From contig JARWMV010000243.1 of the NCBI GenBank assembly GCA_030998015.1, positions 930,001 to 994,000 on the forward strand: a stretch of DNA of 64,000 nucleotides. The letters run 5' to 3'. This DNA comes from Ceratorhiza oryzae-sativae. Taxonomy: Eukaryota; Basidiomycota; Agaricomycetes; Cantharellales; Ceratobasidiaceae. Position numbers and translations under genes: made by a program. Of this stretch, positions 1-12,537 are shown in pieces (positions within the stretch are counted from its first letter, which is position 1; each line of letters begins with the position of its first letter). The notes under the pieces are model-generated. The model did not search any database. It saw nothing but the letters and a program-made list of their open reading frames with translations, and was not told where the DNA came from.

Positions 1-100
1 ATTGTCAATACAGACATTAACAGAGAGCAAGTGGCTGGCGAAGACTAAGTCTCATTCTGAGATATCCGAACGATAGGTGATGGCTCAAACCATCGATCAC

Positions 101-391
101 TTAATACCCAAGTAGTGCTCGGTTGAATGTCTTGACTCGACAATCTCGCCGGTAGGCATCCAAGTCACTTGCCTGAATAATTTTAATTTCTGCCTTTATT
201 TTCCCCAGCAATCGCGCAGTCGAGTACCCGTGGAAGGAGGTGATGTATGTGTAGTCGTCAGCAAGCATAGGCCAGGCTCTATCCTCTGGAGCCTGAATAC
301 CATTGCGGGCATCGGTGTACTTGGTGGACGCCCATTGATTTTGGGGCTGCCAGGGCCCTATATCCCCGGGCATCCTGCTTAGCTTATCCAT
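101..391 (-). CDS. Unrecognised small ORF
   Basis: A 96-codon ATG-initiated frame lies about 100 bp beyond the stop of the DUF726 gene on the same strand. I recognise no domain, signal peptide or membrane segment. It might be a terminal exon of a gene outside the window or a chance frame. The DUF726 protein already has a natural C-terminus upstream, so I do not join them. Low confidence that it is coding. Confidence 0.2.
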   Translation of the reverse strand: MDKLSRMPGDIGPWQPQNQWASTKYTDARNGIQAPEDRAWPMLADDYTYITSFHGYSTARLLGKIKAEIKIIQASDLDAYRRDCRVKTFNRALLGY

Positions 392-489
392 ATGCGTTTT
401 TCAGTTCGAAGCATTAGTGCCATTACAGTGTGGATAACACTTCAAAATCGAAGACCAAAGGTTGTCCAAATTGATGCGGAATTTGTATT

Positions 490-2608
490 CTATTCGTTTA
501 CTTTGACTATGTCTAATACCTTCTTCATATTGCTGTTGATGTCAAAGTGACCTTTCGAAAGGGGTAAATCAGAGCCACGGACAACCAGACACCACATACC
601 TCCAACTGTTTCAGAGATATCTACATCTTCAACCCCGTTGACTTCAACAGCGTTGAGCCCTGCCATGCCCCCGAACCCGCCACCACTCACTACTTCATGT
701 AACCGACCTACACCCGCCAGCACGAAATCTCGAGAGCTATACGCATTCACTATTCTTCGGCTGACAACCTGCGCCAGATAAAATCAGGGATGCTTTTACG
801 AAGGCCCCACCGCACAATTACCGTTCTAGCTGCTGCCCACTCTTGAGCTGAGACAACTTGGGGGAGCGAGATCAGGATGGCCGAGTCAATGAGAGGTTCA
901 GATATCTGATCTGAGTCTGCCAACTTGAGCAGAGCTCTAAACAACGCTAGTGCTCCAAGAGATGAAGCGACCTATGTATCGTCAGGTGCTGTTGGCCTTG
1001 CTATCAAAGAATGGCGAGTCTCACCAGTGTGACGGGCCGCTCTCCCTGCACCTTCTCCTTCAACACCTCAGCCAATAGATCGCCCGCTTTTCTAGCCTTG
1101 TCGCATGCTCTAATCCAGTCATTGTCTAGTGCGAGTCCGGTGGTGCTAATGTGTTGGGGTTGGTTAGTCCACTCAGCCAGGCGTGACAGGTTCTCAAGAA
1201 GAACTTGCCTATAGATTGTCGATGGCAATGAAATTGCGGCCAGTACCGCGTTGAAGATTGTTTTTGAAATAATCTCTGTCCCCAATTTAGTCAAGAGCTT
1301 GGTTCGTATCCAAGTATTAAGGGTTTTGCCTGTAGAGAGCATAACTACGTTTGATAGGGGTCAGCGGACTTCTACACCCAATAATAAGAACCCACCATCA
1401 GGGGAATGAATAAGCACAAAAACATCACGGGTAGGATTCCCTAATGCTCCGAGGGCGTCTCTGTAGGCATTCAAGCCTTCATCCTCAGACCCAAGCGTGA
1501 TCCCCGGTATGCATATAGTTGCCACAAGACTTGGTGGGGTTGTACGTTCTTGGGATTCAGTCCTTTCGCCAGGTTTCCGACCTGTTTCGCCTGTCCTTCC
1601 CTTGCGAACATATACCGCATACGAAGCCGTTTTGGGTTGCTTTGAATGTTCTCCGCCGCCCGAGATTTGCTCAAACTCGAAGTGTTCAACGCCGCCCCAG
1701 CGACTGCGGACTCGTTTACCAGCTAGGCCGCCTCCTGCAATTCCAAATAGAGAACCAAGCACGATGGGGGCTGTGGACGCGCTGAGGAACGGAAGAAAAG
1801 GGATCAGGGCTGGGGCTGCGAGCCCGCCTGTGAGTCCTATAGCAACACCCCCAAGCTGGGCAACACGTAAGATGCCCCCCCATGCGCCTTGGTGTAGAGT
1901 TTGACTTACAATTACGCCACCACCCGTCGCCGCCCATCGCCCCCACTTACCACCCCATCCATCTTCCTGTTCTCTTCGTGCAGCTTCGCTCTTTTCTTTC
2001 ATTTCAGCCTCCTTCAGTTGATGAAATAACTCTCGCCCCAGTGTTCCTTCTGCCTCCAGGAGATTGGCTATTGGTATCGATAGGAGCTCCAAGGTTCGTG
2101 CAATTACCGCACGAGCACCGGCACTATAGCCAAGCGACTTGGCCGCCATCTCGGTAGCCCTTGCCTCGGAGGAGTGTTTGTCAACTTCTTCTTTTGCCTT
2201 CGAGCCCCGCATTACGGTGGCAATCAGCAGGGCGGAAACAATCGACATATGGTCACTAGGAATTATCATCTTCGCCAAGGGCTCGACATCCTGTAGGGAT
2301 GGTTCTGGGGGAAGAGTCCGATGATCTATTTCGAGCTACGATATCAGGAGGATGTTCGACGGTTTGTTCTTTGCATCAAAACGAGTTATCAAACTGCGGG
2401 GCGAGGAAAAACTTACGTGTGCGCAAATGTCTAGAAACCACGCATCTGCAACCTGCTTCCACCATTCTACAACACAATTCGTATCCTCCTCCTCACCTAG
2501 CTCGACTAAACCAACGTACAGCGAGTTCGGTGGATGGAGGACAGCGATTTTTGAAACTAGTGCCACGGTAAAACGCAGTTCGCCCGGTAACTTGGCTTGC
2601 TCTGGCAT
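490..2608 (-). CDS. DUF726 / TMCO4-like alpha/beta-hydrolase membrane protein
   Basis: Five exons (2608-2417, 2335-1396, 1344-1025, 971-822, 768-490) give a continuous frame of 626 codons. All four introns are GT-AG, 51-81 nt. The middle holds a Gly/Ala-rich hydrophobic stretch (GGLAAP...GSLFGIAGGGLAGK), the membrane segment typical of the family, followed by GVEHFEF. Next comes the hydrolase part with the nucleophile elbow SSLGA (rebuilt across the 1024-972 intron) and the motif VVSRRIVNAYS (rebuilt across 821-769). The spacing from the preceding Trp to VVS equals that of human TMCO4 as I remember it, which chose the donor at 821. Ser in the elbow is the expected nucleophile. The substrate of this family is unknown. 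The start is the first ATG of an open exon; an additional upstream exon cannot be excluded. No frame damage is seen. Confidence 0.85.
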
Positions 2609-3347
2609 GTTATTAATTATTCTTCAATGCAGTGGTCGTAGGATAAGTTGAGAAGGATCTTAGATATCACTCCCGGTCGTGGCTAGATGTAAATGCGTCT
2701 CTCTGACGTCATGGTGTATTATCCTGACATCTCATGCGCGCATCAACCTTCGGCAGCAAAGTGATCGGGCTAACCCCAAACAAGAAAGTAGATGGGAGGT
2801 TCGCTGTTGAAGGGTTGGTGTGACTAGACGGGTTTCAGCATGGGGACGTAATCGCACAAGTGTCAACCCTACTCTCACAGACTACGTGAGTCGAACAGCA
2901 GTAAGCGAAATCCTCACCGGGCCGGAATATCAAAACGACACTGGTGTGGCACGAATTTCTCCTGAATGGGGTTTATGTATTGATACGTTGCAAGGATAGG
3001 CGCACAAAACGAAAGTGGAACGAAGGTGACACGAGGTTGTTTCACAACCACCAAGCGGAAATTTCTCAAGGTAACCAAAGATAAAAACCCAGGGAAGGCC
3101 GAGACCACCTAATGGCTGACAAGTACTAGGCAAGCCACACTACCAACGTTGTCTACCAACTAAGCTACGGCACGACGACGGCTAAGCGGAAAATTAGGTC
3201 AATACATATGCAAGATAAACGTATCAATACGAATACGCACCCGAAGTAAACCGGAGTAAAAGTGCGTTTGGGGGGAGGAGGGTTAACAACATTACCCCTA
3301 GTGACACCCTATCATACCGAATGGTCAGAGGAGAGTTGGCCCGATTG
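2609..3347. other. Intergenic, no gene recognised
   Basis: No supported coding exon. A minus-strand stretch near 3150-3165 resembles the A box/D arm of a tRNA (TAGCTTAGTTGG), but no matching B box follows, so no tRNA is called. Confidence 0.5.
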
Positions 3348-3724
3348 TCAATCGATACCCACCGCCTCATTGCACAGCAGAACTGCATAGTTATAAGCAG
3401 CCTTCCAATCGGTGGCGCTGCATCTAATACGGGTGGGGATCAGAACAGAAGGAAATCCAATTGCGATAAAACCTACGAAGTGCGGAAGCAGTTATTCGTA
3501 GGGTTGGTATAGGCAGAGTTGTTGCACAAGCAAGCGTTATCGGTCAAGCTACAGCTACCGGGGTTCGCCTGGCCGAGGCAGCCTAGACGAACAGAACATT
3601 GTCAATGACGAAAGGTATTCTTGTGTTTGAACTCACCCTGAGCACAGGCAGGGAACTGTGCATGAGAAATAGAGACGAAAAATAAAAACACAGTCAGGAA
3701 GACAAAGGTCAAACGATGGAACAT
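3348..3724 (-). CDS. Small secreted CFEM-domain protein
   Basis: Three exons (3724-3637, 3582-3477, 3423-3348) joined by GT-AG introns encode 89 residues. A strongly hydrophobic signal peptide ends near ISHAQ. The mature part carries the CFEM pattern PACAQGCLGQ, SCSLTDNACLC, NNC, SCSATDW, LLC, with all eight cysteines present. The invariant Asp of DNACLC, which in characterised CFEM proteins helps bind haem iron, is kept. CFEM proteins are cell-wall or extracellular haem/iron proteins or effectors in fungi. This one is unusually short and ends soon after the last cysteine. It lacks the Ser/Thr-rich tail and GPI signal seen in the second CFEM gene of this window, so it is probably freely secreted. 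No frame defects. Confidence 0.85.
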
Positions 3725-4243
3725 GTTGGCTGGTTGGTACTTGGTTGGCTAAGGGGATACAAGGGAGGGGAAGAATACTACCGAACGACCCAGGAGGTGA
3801 AGAGATCTCCCAGTATAAATACTCCGGTATCGGACCAACTGGAGCAAACGCCCCTTGAAAACCAAGTAGATCGAGCCTCAACAGCTCCCCCTCAATATCG
3901 CCAATTGGAATCAAAATCCGGCCTTGTCGCATAACAACACGCGGCGATAGGTTCAATGATGTGTCCGACCAGAGCAAACAATGGGAGCCGGACTCTCCGA
4001 TTCGGCCTATCCGTTACCAAATTCGGACCCCATGGTGCTTCTAGTGCAGGTTGTGACCCGGTTATACGCGAAATCTTGCATTGTTTGACGATTTAGGCAC
4101 GGCGAGACGAAACAACGTGATTTCTATGAAAAGTTCCGAGCGATAGGATGGTATTAGTTTGCTCTCGGTGGTGACGGATAGGCGAGGATGTGCTTGGGGA
4201 TTATGGGTGCGAGGAAGAATCCGGATAGAACAAGGTGTTCCAT
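3725..4243. other. Intergenic between CFEM gene and URM1
   Basis: Upstream region of the CFEM gene and downstream region of URM1, both on the minus strand. No further exon or RNA gene is recognised. Confidence 0.5.
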
Positions 4244-4684
4244 TTACCCGCCATGAAGTGTAGATATAAACACAACCTCATCTCCAGACTTCAGTTGATA
4301 AGCCGCTTCGCCTTCAAGTTCCCAATCTGTGTCGTTGATTAAGACTAGGATGCCCGGGCGTCTGGAACGATAAGCTCGGTGTGAGATCCTGTGCTTGAGC
4401 GAAGAGGCATGTACAATCAACTCACACACCGTCTCCCTCGATGAACAGCTCCTCTCGTTCTTTAAGTAGGTTGTCACGCAAGTAGCGTATAAGATGCTGC
4501 ACGGTCACCGGACCGCCAGTGGATGCCGTAGCAGGCAATTCGAGATTGTGTGTACGCTGATTAGAAAACAATAGTTCCATCCCACCGCTTATTGAATAAA
4601 ATTTAGCGTTTCTACTATCGATAGAAATTTTTATGCGCCTACATACCCGAACTCAACCTTCACAGCTATTTTGCCGCTCGTCAT
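4244..4684 (-). CDS. URM1: Ubiquitin-related modifier 1
   Basis: Three exons (4684-4647, 4587-4426, 4361-4244) give 105 residues, close to the usual ~100. The start [20 protein letters not shown] matches the beta-grasp N-terminus of Urm1. Later come [24 protein letters not shown] and the hallmark C-terminus STLHGG ending in the Gly-Gly used for thiocarboxylation. Urm1 is the sulfur carrier for 2-thiolation of wobble uridine in cytosolic tRNAs and a protein modifier; it acts with Uba4 and Ncs2/Ncs6. Introns are 59 and 64 nt, GT-AG. The frame is intact and no other reading is likely. Confidence 0.95.
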
Positions 4685-4979
4685 CGCCGGTAGAGATGGA
4701 CCGATCGCCAAGGAGAGATATTTAGATTCACCGCCCCCAGTGGTCATGTGATCCCCCCCCCTTTTTTTTTTGAATACATTCATGTGATTCCCCTTTTAAT
4801 TAACGTATTTGACGAGTGGCGTCTCGCGTGGGTGTTAACTTGCTCTGGAAGCCGTATAAAATAGTGACGCAAACACTCTGGGCAGTGCGAAAACTGACTG
4901 TAGACGGCTTTGCTGCCTGTGCGCCATCCGCTTGGGTCATGTGCCCGCCCTTGCCGTAACTCAAAGCGAGTACAGTCCA

Positions 4980-5790
4980 GACACAAGGTTTTGCACAATA
5001 TTGCGCACTCTGCACGCCTACACGGTTTAGCTCCACGCTGACGCAGTGATAAAAACAGTACATACACCAAACAACAAGGCCGTGGCTAGGGGTGAATGCG
5101 CCACAACTCGGGGACAAAAAGCGGGTAAAAAAAAGACAAAAATGCGCTTGTGTGGTCGGCGGCGCGAACAGTCATATATGGATACCTCAACATTAAATAT
5201 GAGTATGGGGGTCAACCTTTACCTTACGTCGATACCAAATAATACTCTAACCAGGGTCCACGCAGCTTATAGGATATCATAAAAGACAAAGCTATATAGT
5301 AGGACGTAGCTCCAATGCACATGAGTTTTAGGTCTTTTTCGAAGTTTGAAAGGTGTAATATCCACCTTCTATTACTCGGAGGTTACTGTTTGTCTAGCAC
5401 CACATTATCAAGCGGGCCAACTACAATTTCTCCAAATGTGGATACATAGCTATTTCACTCACATGCTATGAGTACAGTGCGCATTGATGATAGTCGAATA
5501 AGCCCATGGCTATTGTCGTCTTCGTGGAATATGCTGGCGAAAGTTTGTGTTTGTATTTACATTTCACGCTAAGGTAGCCATGTGCGACTGCCCGTGCTGT
5601 CCACGCGCCCACAAGCGCTTTTTTGGCCTCTTCTACCCACTTTTTGTCGCCGAGGTATGACACATTTACCCCAAGTCATGGCGTTGTTGTTTGGCTTATG
5701 CACGGTTTTTATCGCTTCGTCAACGTGTGAACTAAACCGTGTGGGTGTACAGAGTGCGCGACATTCTGCAAAACCCTGTAGAATGCGAAG
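4980..5790. repeat. Imperfect inverted repeat, arms about 200 bp
   Basis: The stretch about 4990-5200 is recognisable as a diverged reverse complement of about 5575-5785. Shared blocks include CACGGTTTAG(C/T)TC, GATAAAAAC, CCAAACAACAA and GACAAAAAG(C/T)GGGTA, in the same order. The arms are separated by about 380 bp of AT-rich sequence. Translated outward (minus strand in the left arm, plus strand in the right), both arms contain related peptides: ALLFGVCTVFI and ELNRVGVQSAQ on the left, ALLFGLCTVFI and ELNRVGVQSAR on the right. I see no clear target-site duplication or sharp ends. It could be a degraded non-autonomous transposon or an inverted duplication of a gene fragment. Confidence 0.65.
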
Positions 5791-7726
5791 ATGGTGTCTG
5801 TTGCAATTCAAGTCTTTCCCATTGCAATGGCTCGTGATTGTATCGAATTTTAATAAGCCCCTGACGCCAACGGTGTTTCTGCTAGTCGGCTGGCCGGGAA
5901 AGCTCGATTTTTGGTCTACTGCGGTGCCACCTCTAAACTCTTACTTCCCTATTTTCGAGCAAAGACACGTCTCTTGCATTGATGAAACTCCGTGTCTGGG
6001 TAGTCTGAAGGGTGCAGGGGCCAATGTACCCTATTGCATACATCTACACGCCTTGAGTAATCAATCAACAATATCATGATACGCGTAGTTGAATCGGCCT
6101 CTGCAAGGTGTACCCATAACTGAACTCATGGCCCAGTGCTAGCCCCGTCTTTTGTGAACCTTTGGTCGGAGCGGGCATAGGCAGATCCTCGACGCATGAG
6201 CCCGATTCGAAGACCCCTGAGTCGGCGCCTACGCGTTGGAGATACGACTGTATCACAAGAATCTTTCCGCCCACGAAGGGGCCCGAAGAAGAACTCGGCG
6301 TGTGGAGACGGGTGCTGCGATGCTGAAGTGATGGAAAGGCGCAAGTCACGTGTTTCCCTTGTGTGTATGTATGGATGCCACTATATGGGCACAACAGTCA
6401 AACCGCAGTGAGGGCGAACCCAAAGCAACGACACCAAATTTCTCCCTGTTCATTAATTATTGATCTTCTCCATCAATTCTATCGCACAGGCTCCCATTTT
6501 ATTTGGCGTTTTATGTCCAGAGACTAACCTTCATACTGTGAGACTCTCCGAACTCGGAGACACCCGAACTGCCCCGAGATATTTTAGAATTTTTTTTATT
6601 CTTTCTTATAGGCGCTGAGCATATTGATTTGTCGTCGCTTTTGAGTCGTTGCATGGAGACATGTTCCAAACGGGCTCGAGTTGTTTGGGCTTCTCCTTCG
6701 CATACCATACGTTCGACTCATTCGGTAATTCTACATGCATGTTTGTAAGCCCTATAAGCTATCGGATATCCCTTCTAAATAAAGAAAATACTTGAAATCA
6801 TATCTAACAAAGACGTGCATCGCTTGCGCATTGTTGCACCTGGTGAGCGAGTGCATACATTCAATCATTTTCTGTATTCATAACACATCAGGATATCTTC
6901 AGAAACTCAGTGCCCAGAAAACAGATGCAAGTCATTACATGATTCTTTCTATGACGGCGCATGGTTAAATGCGCTATAAATACCACATTATCCTGTAATT
7001 TCTCACTTGACGGAAGAACGGCAGAACAAAATTCTAGCTGCCACCGAGCCAAACCCATCAGAGAGCTCACCGAGTCGTTCCGGCCATAAACTAAACACGG
7101 CCGCTCAACGATCCACTTTCATGTGGCACTGTGCACATATCGCACAGCCAAACACATCCGATGCCGGCCGAATTTGCCGAGCAATAGTTCTGGTGGGGGA
7201 GCCCTCGTTCACTGGTGTGCGCCACATGGTGCACAATCTATGCACATTTCATGGTCGATCGAATTAATCGTTTGTCATCTATAACTGCAAATTTTCGCAC
7301 CCAAACGCGACTCTTATAGTCATGAATCAAGAATAAGCGAATGGCATTAATTCCTGCAGTTTATTGTCTAGCCTCCATAGCTAACTCAGCCAACGCCTCC
7401 AATCGCTACAACCACGTAAGATTCCAGCGTGGGCACCATAGCCGTCCTTTCTATTACCCTACATGGTACAGATTGCTTGTGATTAGCTTTTCGACACCCA
7501 GCCAACGTACCTGGCTGGTTAGCATGGCTCAGCTATTGCGGTCCTCGCGCTTAACTTTATCAAGGCAGGTGACATCAGAGGCACTGTGAACTACAGCACT
7601 ACATCTGCAGGCGGTGGCTCTCGTCGGTGTAGCTAGATATATAGGACCATTTCCATCGCTCACTCTCCTCACCTCCTAAGGGACTTGGCCCTCCAAGCAC
7701 ACAAACAACCGACTCTAATCTACAAC
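5791..7726. other. Intergenic; right part belongs to the duplicated flank
   Basis: No supported gene. The part from about 7000 to 7726 is related, by shared blocks, to the sequence upstream of the two minus-strand paralogs at about 38.4-39.2 kb and 41.0-41.9 kb, so the duplicated unit includes promoter-side DNA. A TATA-like TATATAGG lies near 7637, about 90 bp before the start of the secreted-protein gene. Confidence 0.5.
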
Positions 7727-8634
7727 ATGCTTGCTTTTGTCACCATTATTTGCGCGCTGCTATCTGCAGTGACTGCTGCACCAGTAAACGCGACCGCTGT
7801 CGGCAACTGGGCACAGGTGATAGCCGATGGCAATAGCGTCCATGATGGCGACTTGCCCGACTGGAACTTCAAGTACCATGCATCTGGGTACGCATACATA
7901 CTCGCTCACTTAGATACGTGCTGACTCTATGCTAGCTATGTCGCCAAAGGCTGTCCTCCTGGGACCAAGATATCTACCTGCTATACTTACAGCCTCTCAG
8001 CCGATCCCACCAAGAACATGCAACACGTCACGCATGGTGTGAATGTCCAGAACGTGACATTCTTCGGCCCTTCGCATCCTGCCGACGGCAAGGTTAGGCA
8101 GTACACATTCAGGATGAAGGTCGACCCGGCGCTCACCTCGACCTCTGAATTGACCCCGCTTGTTGGACTCGAGACACTAGACATCAACGACCCTCGCCAT
8201 AGATCCATGTTGTCAGTCTATCTTGACGTCCGCGACGACATGGCCGGAATCTACCGTTACGACGACCCATGGACACCCCTCAGCACAACCATTCCGCTCA
8301 ATAAGTTTGTCGGCAAACAAACGTATCAGACTTGGACACTGAAGTCGGGTCCGAATGGTTGGATCGACGTCAAGATTGTCGATGAGGCGACTGGCAAGAA
8401 GCTCCTGACCTACCACGGGGTCGGCCAAAACTCGTGGGATACCTATCGGTAGGCCGTATATCTTCTCCTGAGGTTCGATCTCACTCGTTTTCCATAGTAT
8501 GAGAGTTGGGACTATCCGTGTTGCAGCATGGGGAATGGACAAGCTGAAGTAAGCTTATAAAGAAGTGTGCGAGCTCGATGACTGACCTTGTGGCTAGGGT
8601 TTACTGGGGTGACTGGCTCGGCAAATACATCTAA
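7727..8634 (+). CDS. Secreted polysaccharide-lyase-like family protein, copy 1
   Basis: Four exons (7727-7887, 7936-8448, 8498-8548, 8598-8634) encode 253 residues. MLAFVTIICALLSAVTAAP is a clear signal peptide. The mature part has NWAQVIADGNSV, GCPPGTKIS.CYTYSL, RQYTFRMKVDPAL, VYLDVRDDMAGIYRYDDPW, WTLKSGPNGWIDVKI and a C-terminus VYWGDWLGKYI. The alternating beta pattern with K-S-G-P-x-G-W and the closing V-G-T-I-R/Y-W-G-D-W resembles concanavalin-like polysaccharide lyases (PL7/14/20-type). This is inference only; I cannot name catalytic residues. It is an intact copy of a four-member family in this window with identical exon layout. Confidence 0.75.
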
Positions 8635-10616
8635 TTGTTTCCTCCTCATTTTCTCCCACAATGGACACAGATTTTGTATTGTGATGCGTTCACGGACATC
8701 ATGGACATCTAAAGATGATATGACGATTGACCTTGTAATGCATTCGTTTTTGTATGTTCGACATAATTGATCTGCCCATTCATTGCTTCTAATGGACACC
8801 GCTCCATTTGTCAACGATGAACCCCAATTTACTCAGCATCAGTTGACGGTTTCCATCTAGAATTTCACGATTTAGGCCGCTTTTATGGTTCTCGATTCCT
8901 ACTGCCCAGCACCTGATCCTGGTGACATTCGTAGCTGGCTTAGCGTGACCCATGTAGTTGGGGTAGAGTATGCGAGGAAAACGAACGATTCGACCGTGTA
9001 TGCCCAGTTTATGCGCAATGAAATTCACTTGCGATTGTTGTGTATGATTGGGACTCCGTCAGCTACTCGTGCCCTACCTTCCTTGTATCACTCCTCATCC
9101 CTACTTTTATCCACACAAGCATTTTTTCAGTAACACACGCACGTTCTGTGCTTGCGGCAATAACATAAAATTGTCTTTACCGTGGTTCGATAGATGCACC
9201 TCAAAATCCACAAGGTTTTGAAAGTAATTCATTGTGGCACGACTAGATAGTGATGTAGGTTACAGCAGATTCCAGAAGTTGTATCATAGGCTGAATCGCG
9301 CAATCTGTAACTGAATATACAGGTAAATTTACTAGTAGACCGGATCCAAGTTGATTGCGCACAAGAGCGAACGAACTTCCGCTTTAGCCCTACATCTCTT
9401 TGTATACGTCTAAAAACCGCAATGTGTGTGGATTGGGAGGGGAGTATATTTATTCTCTTTAAGCGAAGTCATAAATATCTAACGCTGTCTACGGTTAGCG
9501 GCACGACCAAACGGAAGGAAACCACTCACGAATTACGACTCACGACGCTGAGAATCTCGTGCTCCGCCCATCCTTCAAGGTCGATTTGGTAAGCCTAATT
9601 TCTGACGCTTCACTATCCGAAAATGTTGTCGATGTTATCTGGTTAACGTACTGTATAGTCTCCAAAGATGAGTTGCTTGTAGGCCAAACCAGTTGGGGAG
9701 CACCAAGTTGTTACGCCAACGTCCCAAAGATGAAATGAGAATACCAATGCGCATTGCACGGCCGAATAGTTTCACAGCCTCCCGAAAGGCTGATCCTCAA
9801 ACAAACTAAACCAGTTCAAAAGCAGGACGATTACAAAGTGGAGTACTGTAATCGCTCGTTAATGAGGAACGGTGAGGCGTCCAGATTTTGGGCATTGCGA
9901 GCCTCCCTCAGCCCCGGGGCTAAGCTATTCACTGGCCATAAAATCCCCTGAAATCTGATTAATTTTGCTAGCTACATGATTGACAGTCTTTCTATATGAT
10001 ATAGCCGACTGAGTGATAGGTGCGATATCTGAGCGTTTGTAGCTGAATTGTTTCCACCCAAATGCAACTTCGTAAACTATTGTATCGCATTCATATCCCA
10101 CAGTAATCACTGCCCTTGATCGCTACAACTGCATTGAATGTTGGCGTGGTACATGGTAGGTGTCCTCGTTCATGCTTTCCTCGGAATCCGGTTTATTCTG
10201 TTTGCTCAGTCAGAGGCTATGTAAGACAGTTACAGCGTATACAAGGTCTGGGAAACTGCTTTCTACTCCGCCCCATCGTCGGCCCCTGACTCGCTCATAC
10301 TTGATAGGGTAGATCGTGCTTGTCATGTGAGGCTTTGGCGCTCGCCCAGCGGACTCGATTGGCTAGCACAGCTGTATGAACAGGCCGTCTCTGGCCGTGC
10401 CCGTGCCGGACTCTCCTATTCTGGTCTTAAAGTTAACTTTCACTAACACAGCCAGCATGAAAGTCCCGCACACTCCAGTGCTGTTCGGCCGCAACTTTCA
10501 GCGCTGGTTGACCTGGCTGAGTATATAATGCTGGGTCAATTCAGTCACACCCTTCATCTCCCTATTCCCTAGCTACCTCGTCTCACTTTGTACACCAATA
10601 CTTCATCCGTGCCCGA
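8635..10616. other. Intergenic between paralogs 1 and 2
   Basis: No exon recognised. The sequence directly after copy 1 (GATGATATGACGATTGACCTTGT, in pieces) recurs after copies 2 and 3, showing that the duplicated block includes 3' flank. Confidence 0.45.
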
Positions 10617-11532
10617 ATGCTTGCTTTAATTACTATATTCTGTGCCCTACTAGCTGCGGTGGCCGCTGTCCCAGCGGGTGTAACCAGCATTGAAAAACGG
10701 AGTGTGATAGCCGATGGTAATTCTGTCCATGAAGGCACCTTGCCTGACTGGAACTTCAAGTACCACGCATCTGGGTGAGCATACATACACTCATCGTTAC
10801 ATTGAATGGTGTGTTGAATTCTTGTTAGCCGTGTGGAAAAAGACTGTCCTGCTGGCACGGGTATATCTAAATGCTACATCTACAGCTTCTCAAACAATCC
10901 TACCGCGAACACCGAGACCATTTCAGGCCAAAAGTACCAGAATACTTTATTCTTTGGTCCTTCTCATCCCGCCAATGGCCAGATAAGGCAGTACACGTTC
11001 AGGATGAAAATCGATCCATCTCTTACTTTTACTTCTCTTCTGGCTCAACCACTGTCGTTGGTCTCGAAACACCTTATGGTGGCGGCGCGAACCCACCCGC
11101 GCTGTCTGTGTACCTCGATCTACGTGACAATAAGGCTGGAATCTATCTTCGCTCCAACCCGGCGGTCCCTGCATCCTCGTTGGTCCCGCTTAGCGGGATT
11201 GTCGGCAAGCGCTTGCTTCATATATGGACGCTCAAGTCGGGTCCCGGTGGTTGGATAAATATAGATATCATCGACGAGGCGACTGGAAACAGGATCCTCA
11301 CTTACAACGGTATTGGGCAAAATTCTTGGAGTAATTATCGGTATGTCGTATCTTCTCTCCTGGAGGCTGCAATTTGACCCCTAATCGTGTAGCATGAGGG
11401 TTGGAACGACTCGCCGCGCGGTGGCTCTGCTGAGTCCGCTAAAGTGAGTACCGCCCGATAGTTTATTAGGCTATCATATTGATATTCTTTACCAGGGTTT
11501 ACTGGGGTGACTGGGTTGGCACGTTCCTCTAA
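10617..11532 (+). pseudogene. Secreted lyase-like family, copy 2, frameshifted
   Basis: The exon layout is the same as in copy 1 (10617-10774, 10829-11340, 11393-11443, 11496-11532) with GT-AG introns at homologous positions. It begins with a signal peptide MLALITIFCALLAAVAAVPA and ends VYWGDWVGTFL. Within exon 2 the frame that reads RQYTFRMKIDPSLTFTS must shift at about 11031-11042 to continue with SGSTTVVGLETPYGG. The local sequence ACTTCTCTTCTGGC looks like an extra CT dinucleotide relative to the paralogs. Without correction the protein ends early. It is the most diverged of the four copies. It is either a real pseudogene or a sequence error. Confidence 0.75.
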
Positions 11533-12537
11533 ATTGTTTTTTTTGGCAACGGTTTTGGGTTTTGTGTCTCGACGCATTCACGGACATTACGGACATCTGA
11601 AGATGATATGGTGAATGACCTTGTGTAATGCAAATAGTCTTGGAAGTTTGATAATAAATTTACGAATTGGCTCGTCGGTCCATGAATTTCTTTGGTTGGG
11701 CAATGTTTGATTTGTCCAAAGCGAACTTTTCGACTCGTCGGGCTCTAATCGTTTCAGCCCAGAAGCTTTCGACCGAGCTCGGCTACTTCATGATTTCCAT
11801 TGTCAACGCATATTGGCTTAGTAGTGTGTACACCCGGATTAAAGAATACATCTCGCAACCACAAGAGTATCAAACATGGCCGGGTAGAACACCATTGTAC
11901 GCTGGCAAATTTGATGACATACTTCATCGAAACACGTAATCTCCATAGCCAACAGTATAGGCAAATAAATATGATTCCGAGCTCTAGCAGCAATCCCTAT
12001 GCAAGCCGGCTGTATAAGGTGGAGGGTCAGAGTTCCACTGGTCGAGTATATGCATACGTTGAAATATTTCACCGCATCCACCGTAAGTAAGCGGTCACTT
12101 TTGTGAGAATGCTGAAAATATGCACAATCGAACCATCTCTCGTTATCTCACGACTCGATATGCTATGCTTGTGGTGAAATTTACACGAATTTTCATGAGT
12201 GGGCCCTCAACTCGCTGCCGGATGTGGCCACCGAAACGCCATGAAAGTATCTCGCACTTGTGTTTGACCCCTTCGTAGGTACTAACTCGCCGCGTGATAC
12301 TCGTATCTGTTGTTCTCGCTTGCATTCCATCCAAGCGTTTTTTCGGCGCCCACCCCTTTTGCGCACAAGAAGGACAAAACGATGAATTTCAGGTGTGCGA
12401 ATGCTAGGAAGAATATAGTGGCGCTACCCATTTGACCACGAGACCGGCCCGAGGGAAAGACCCGAGTGTTGCCACCTCGAGGGTCACGTGCAACCCTTGA
12501 TCTGTCACTCGCACAAACGCACCTGAATCTCACCACC
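11533..12537. other. Intergenic, nothing recognised
   Basis: Several short frames exist on both strands but none shows a family motif, splice support or conserved start. Confidence 0.4.

Noticed and set aside
3090..3180. tRNA-like sequence on the minus strand with a good A box (TAGCTTAGTTGG)
   Set aside because: D stem does not close properly, no T arm or B box follows within tRNA length, and no anticodon arm can be drawn.
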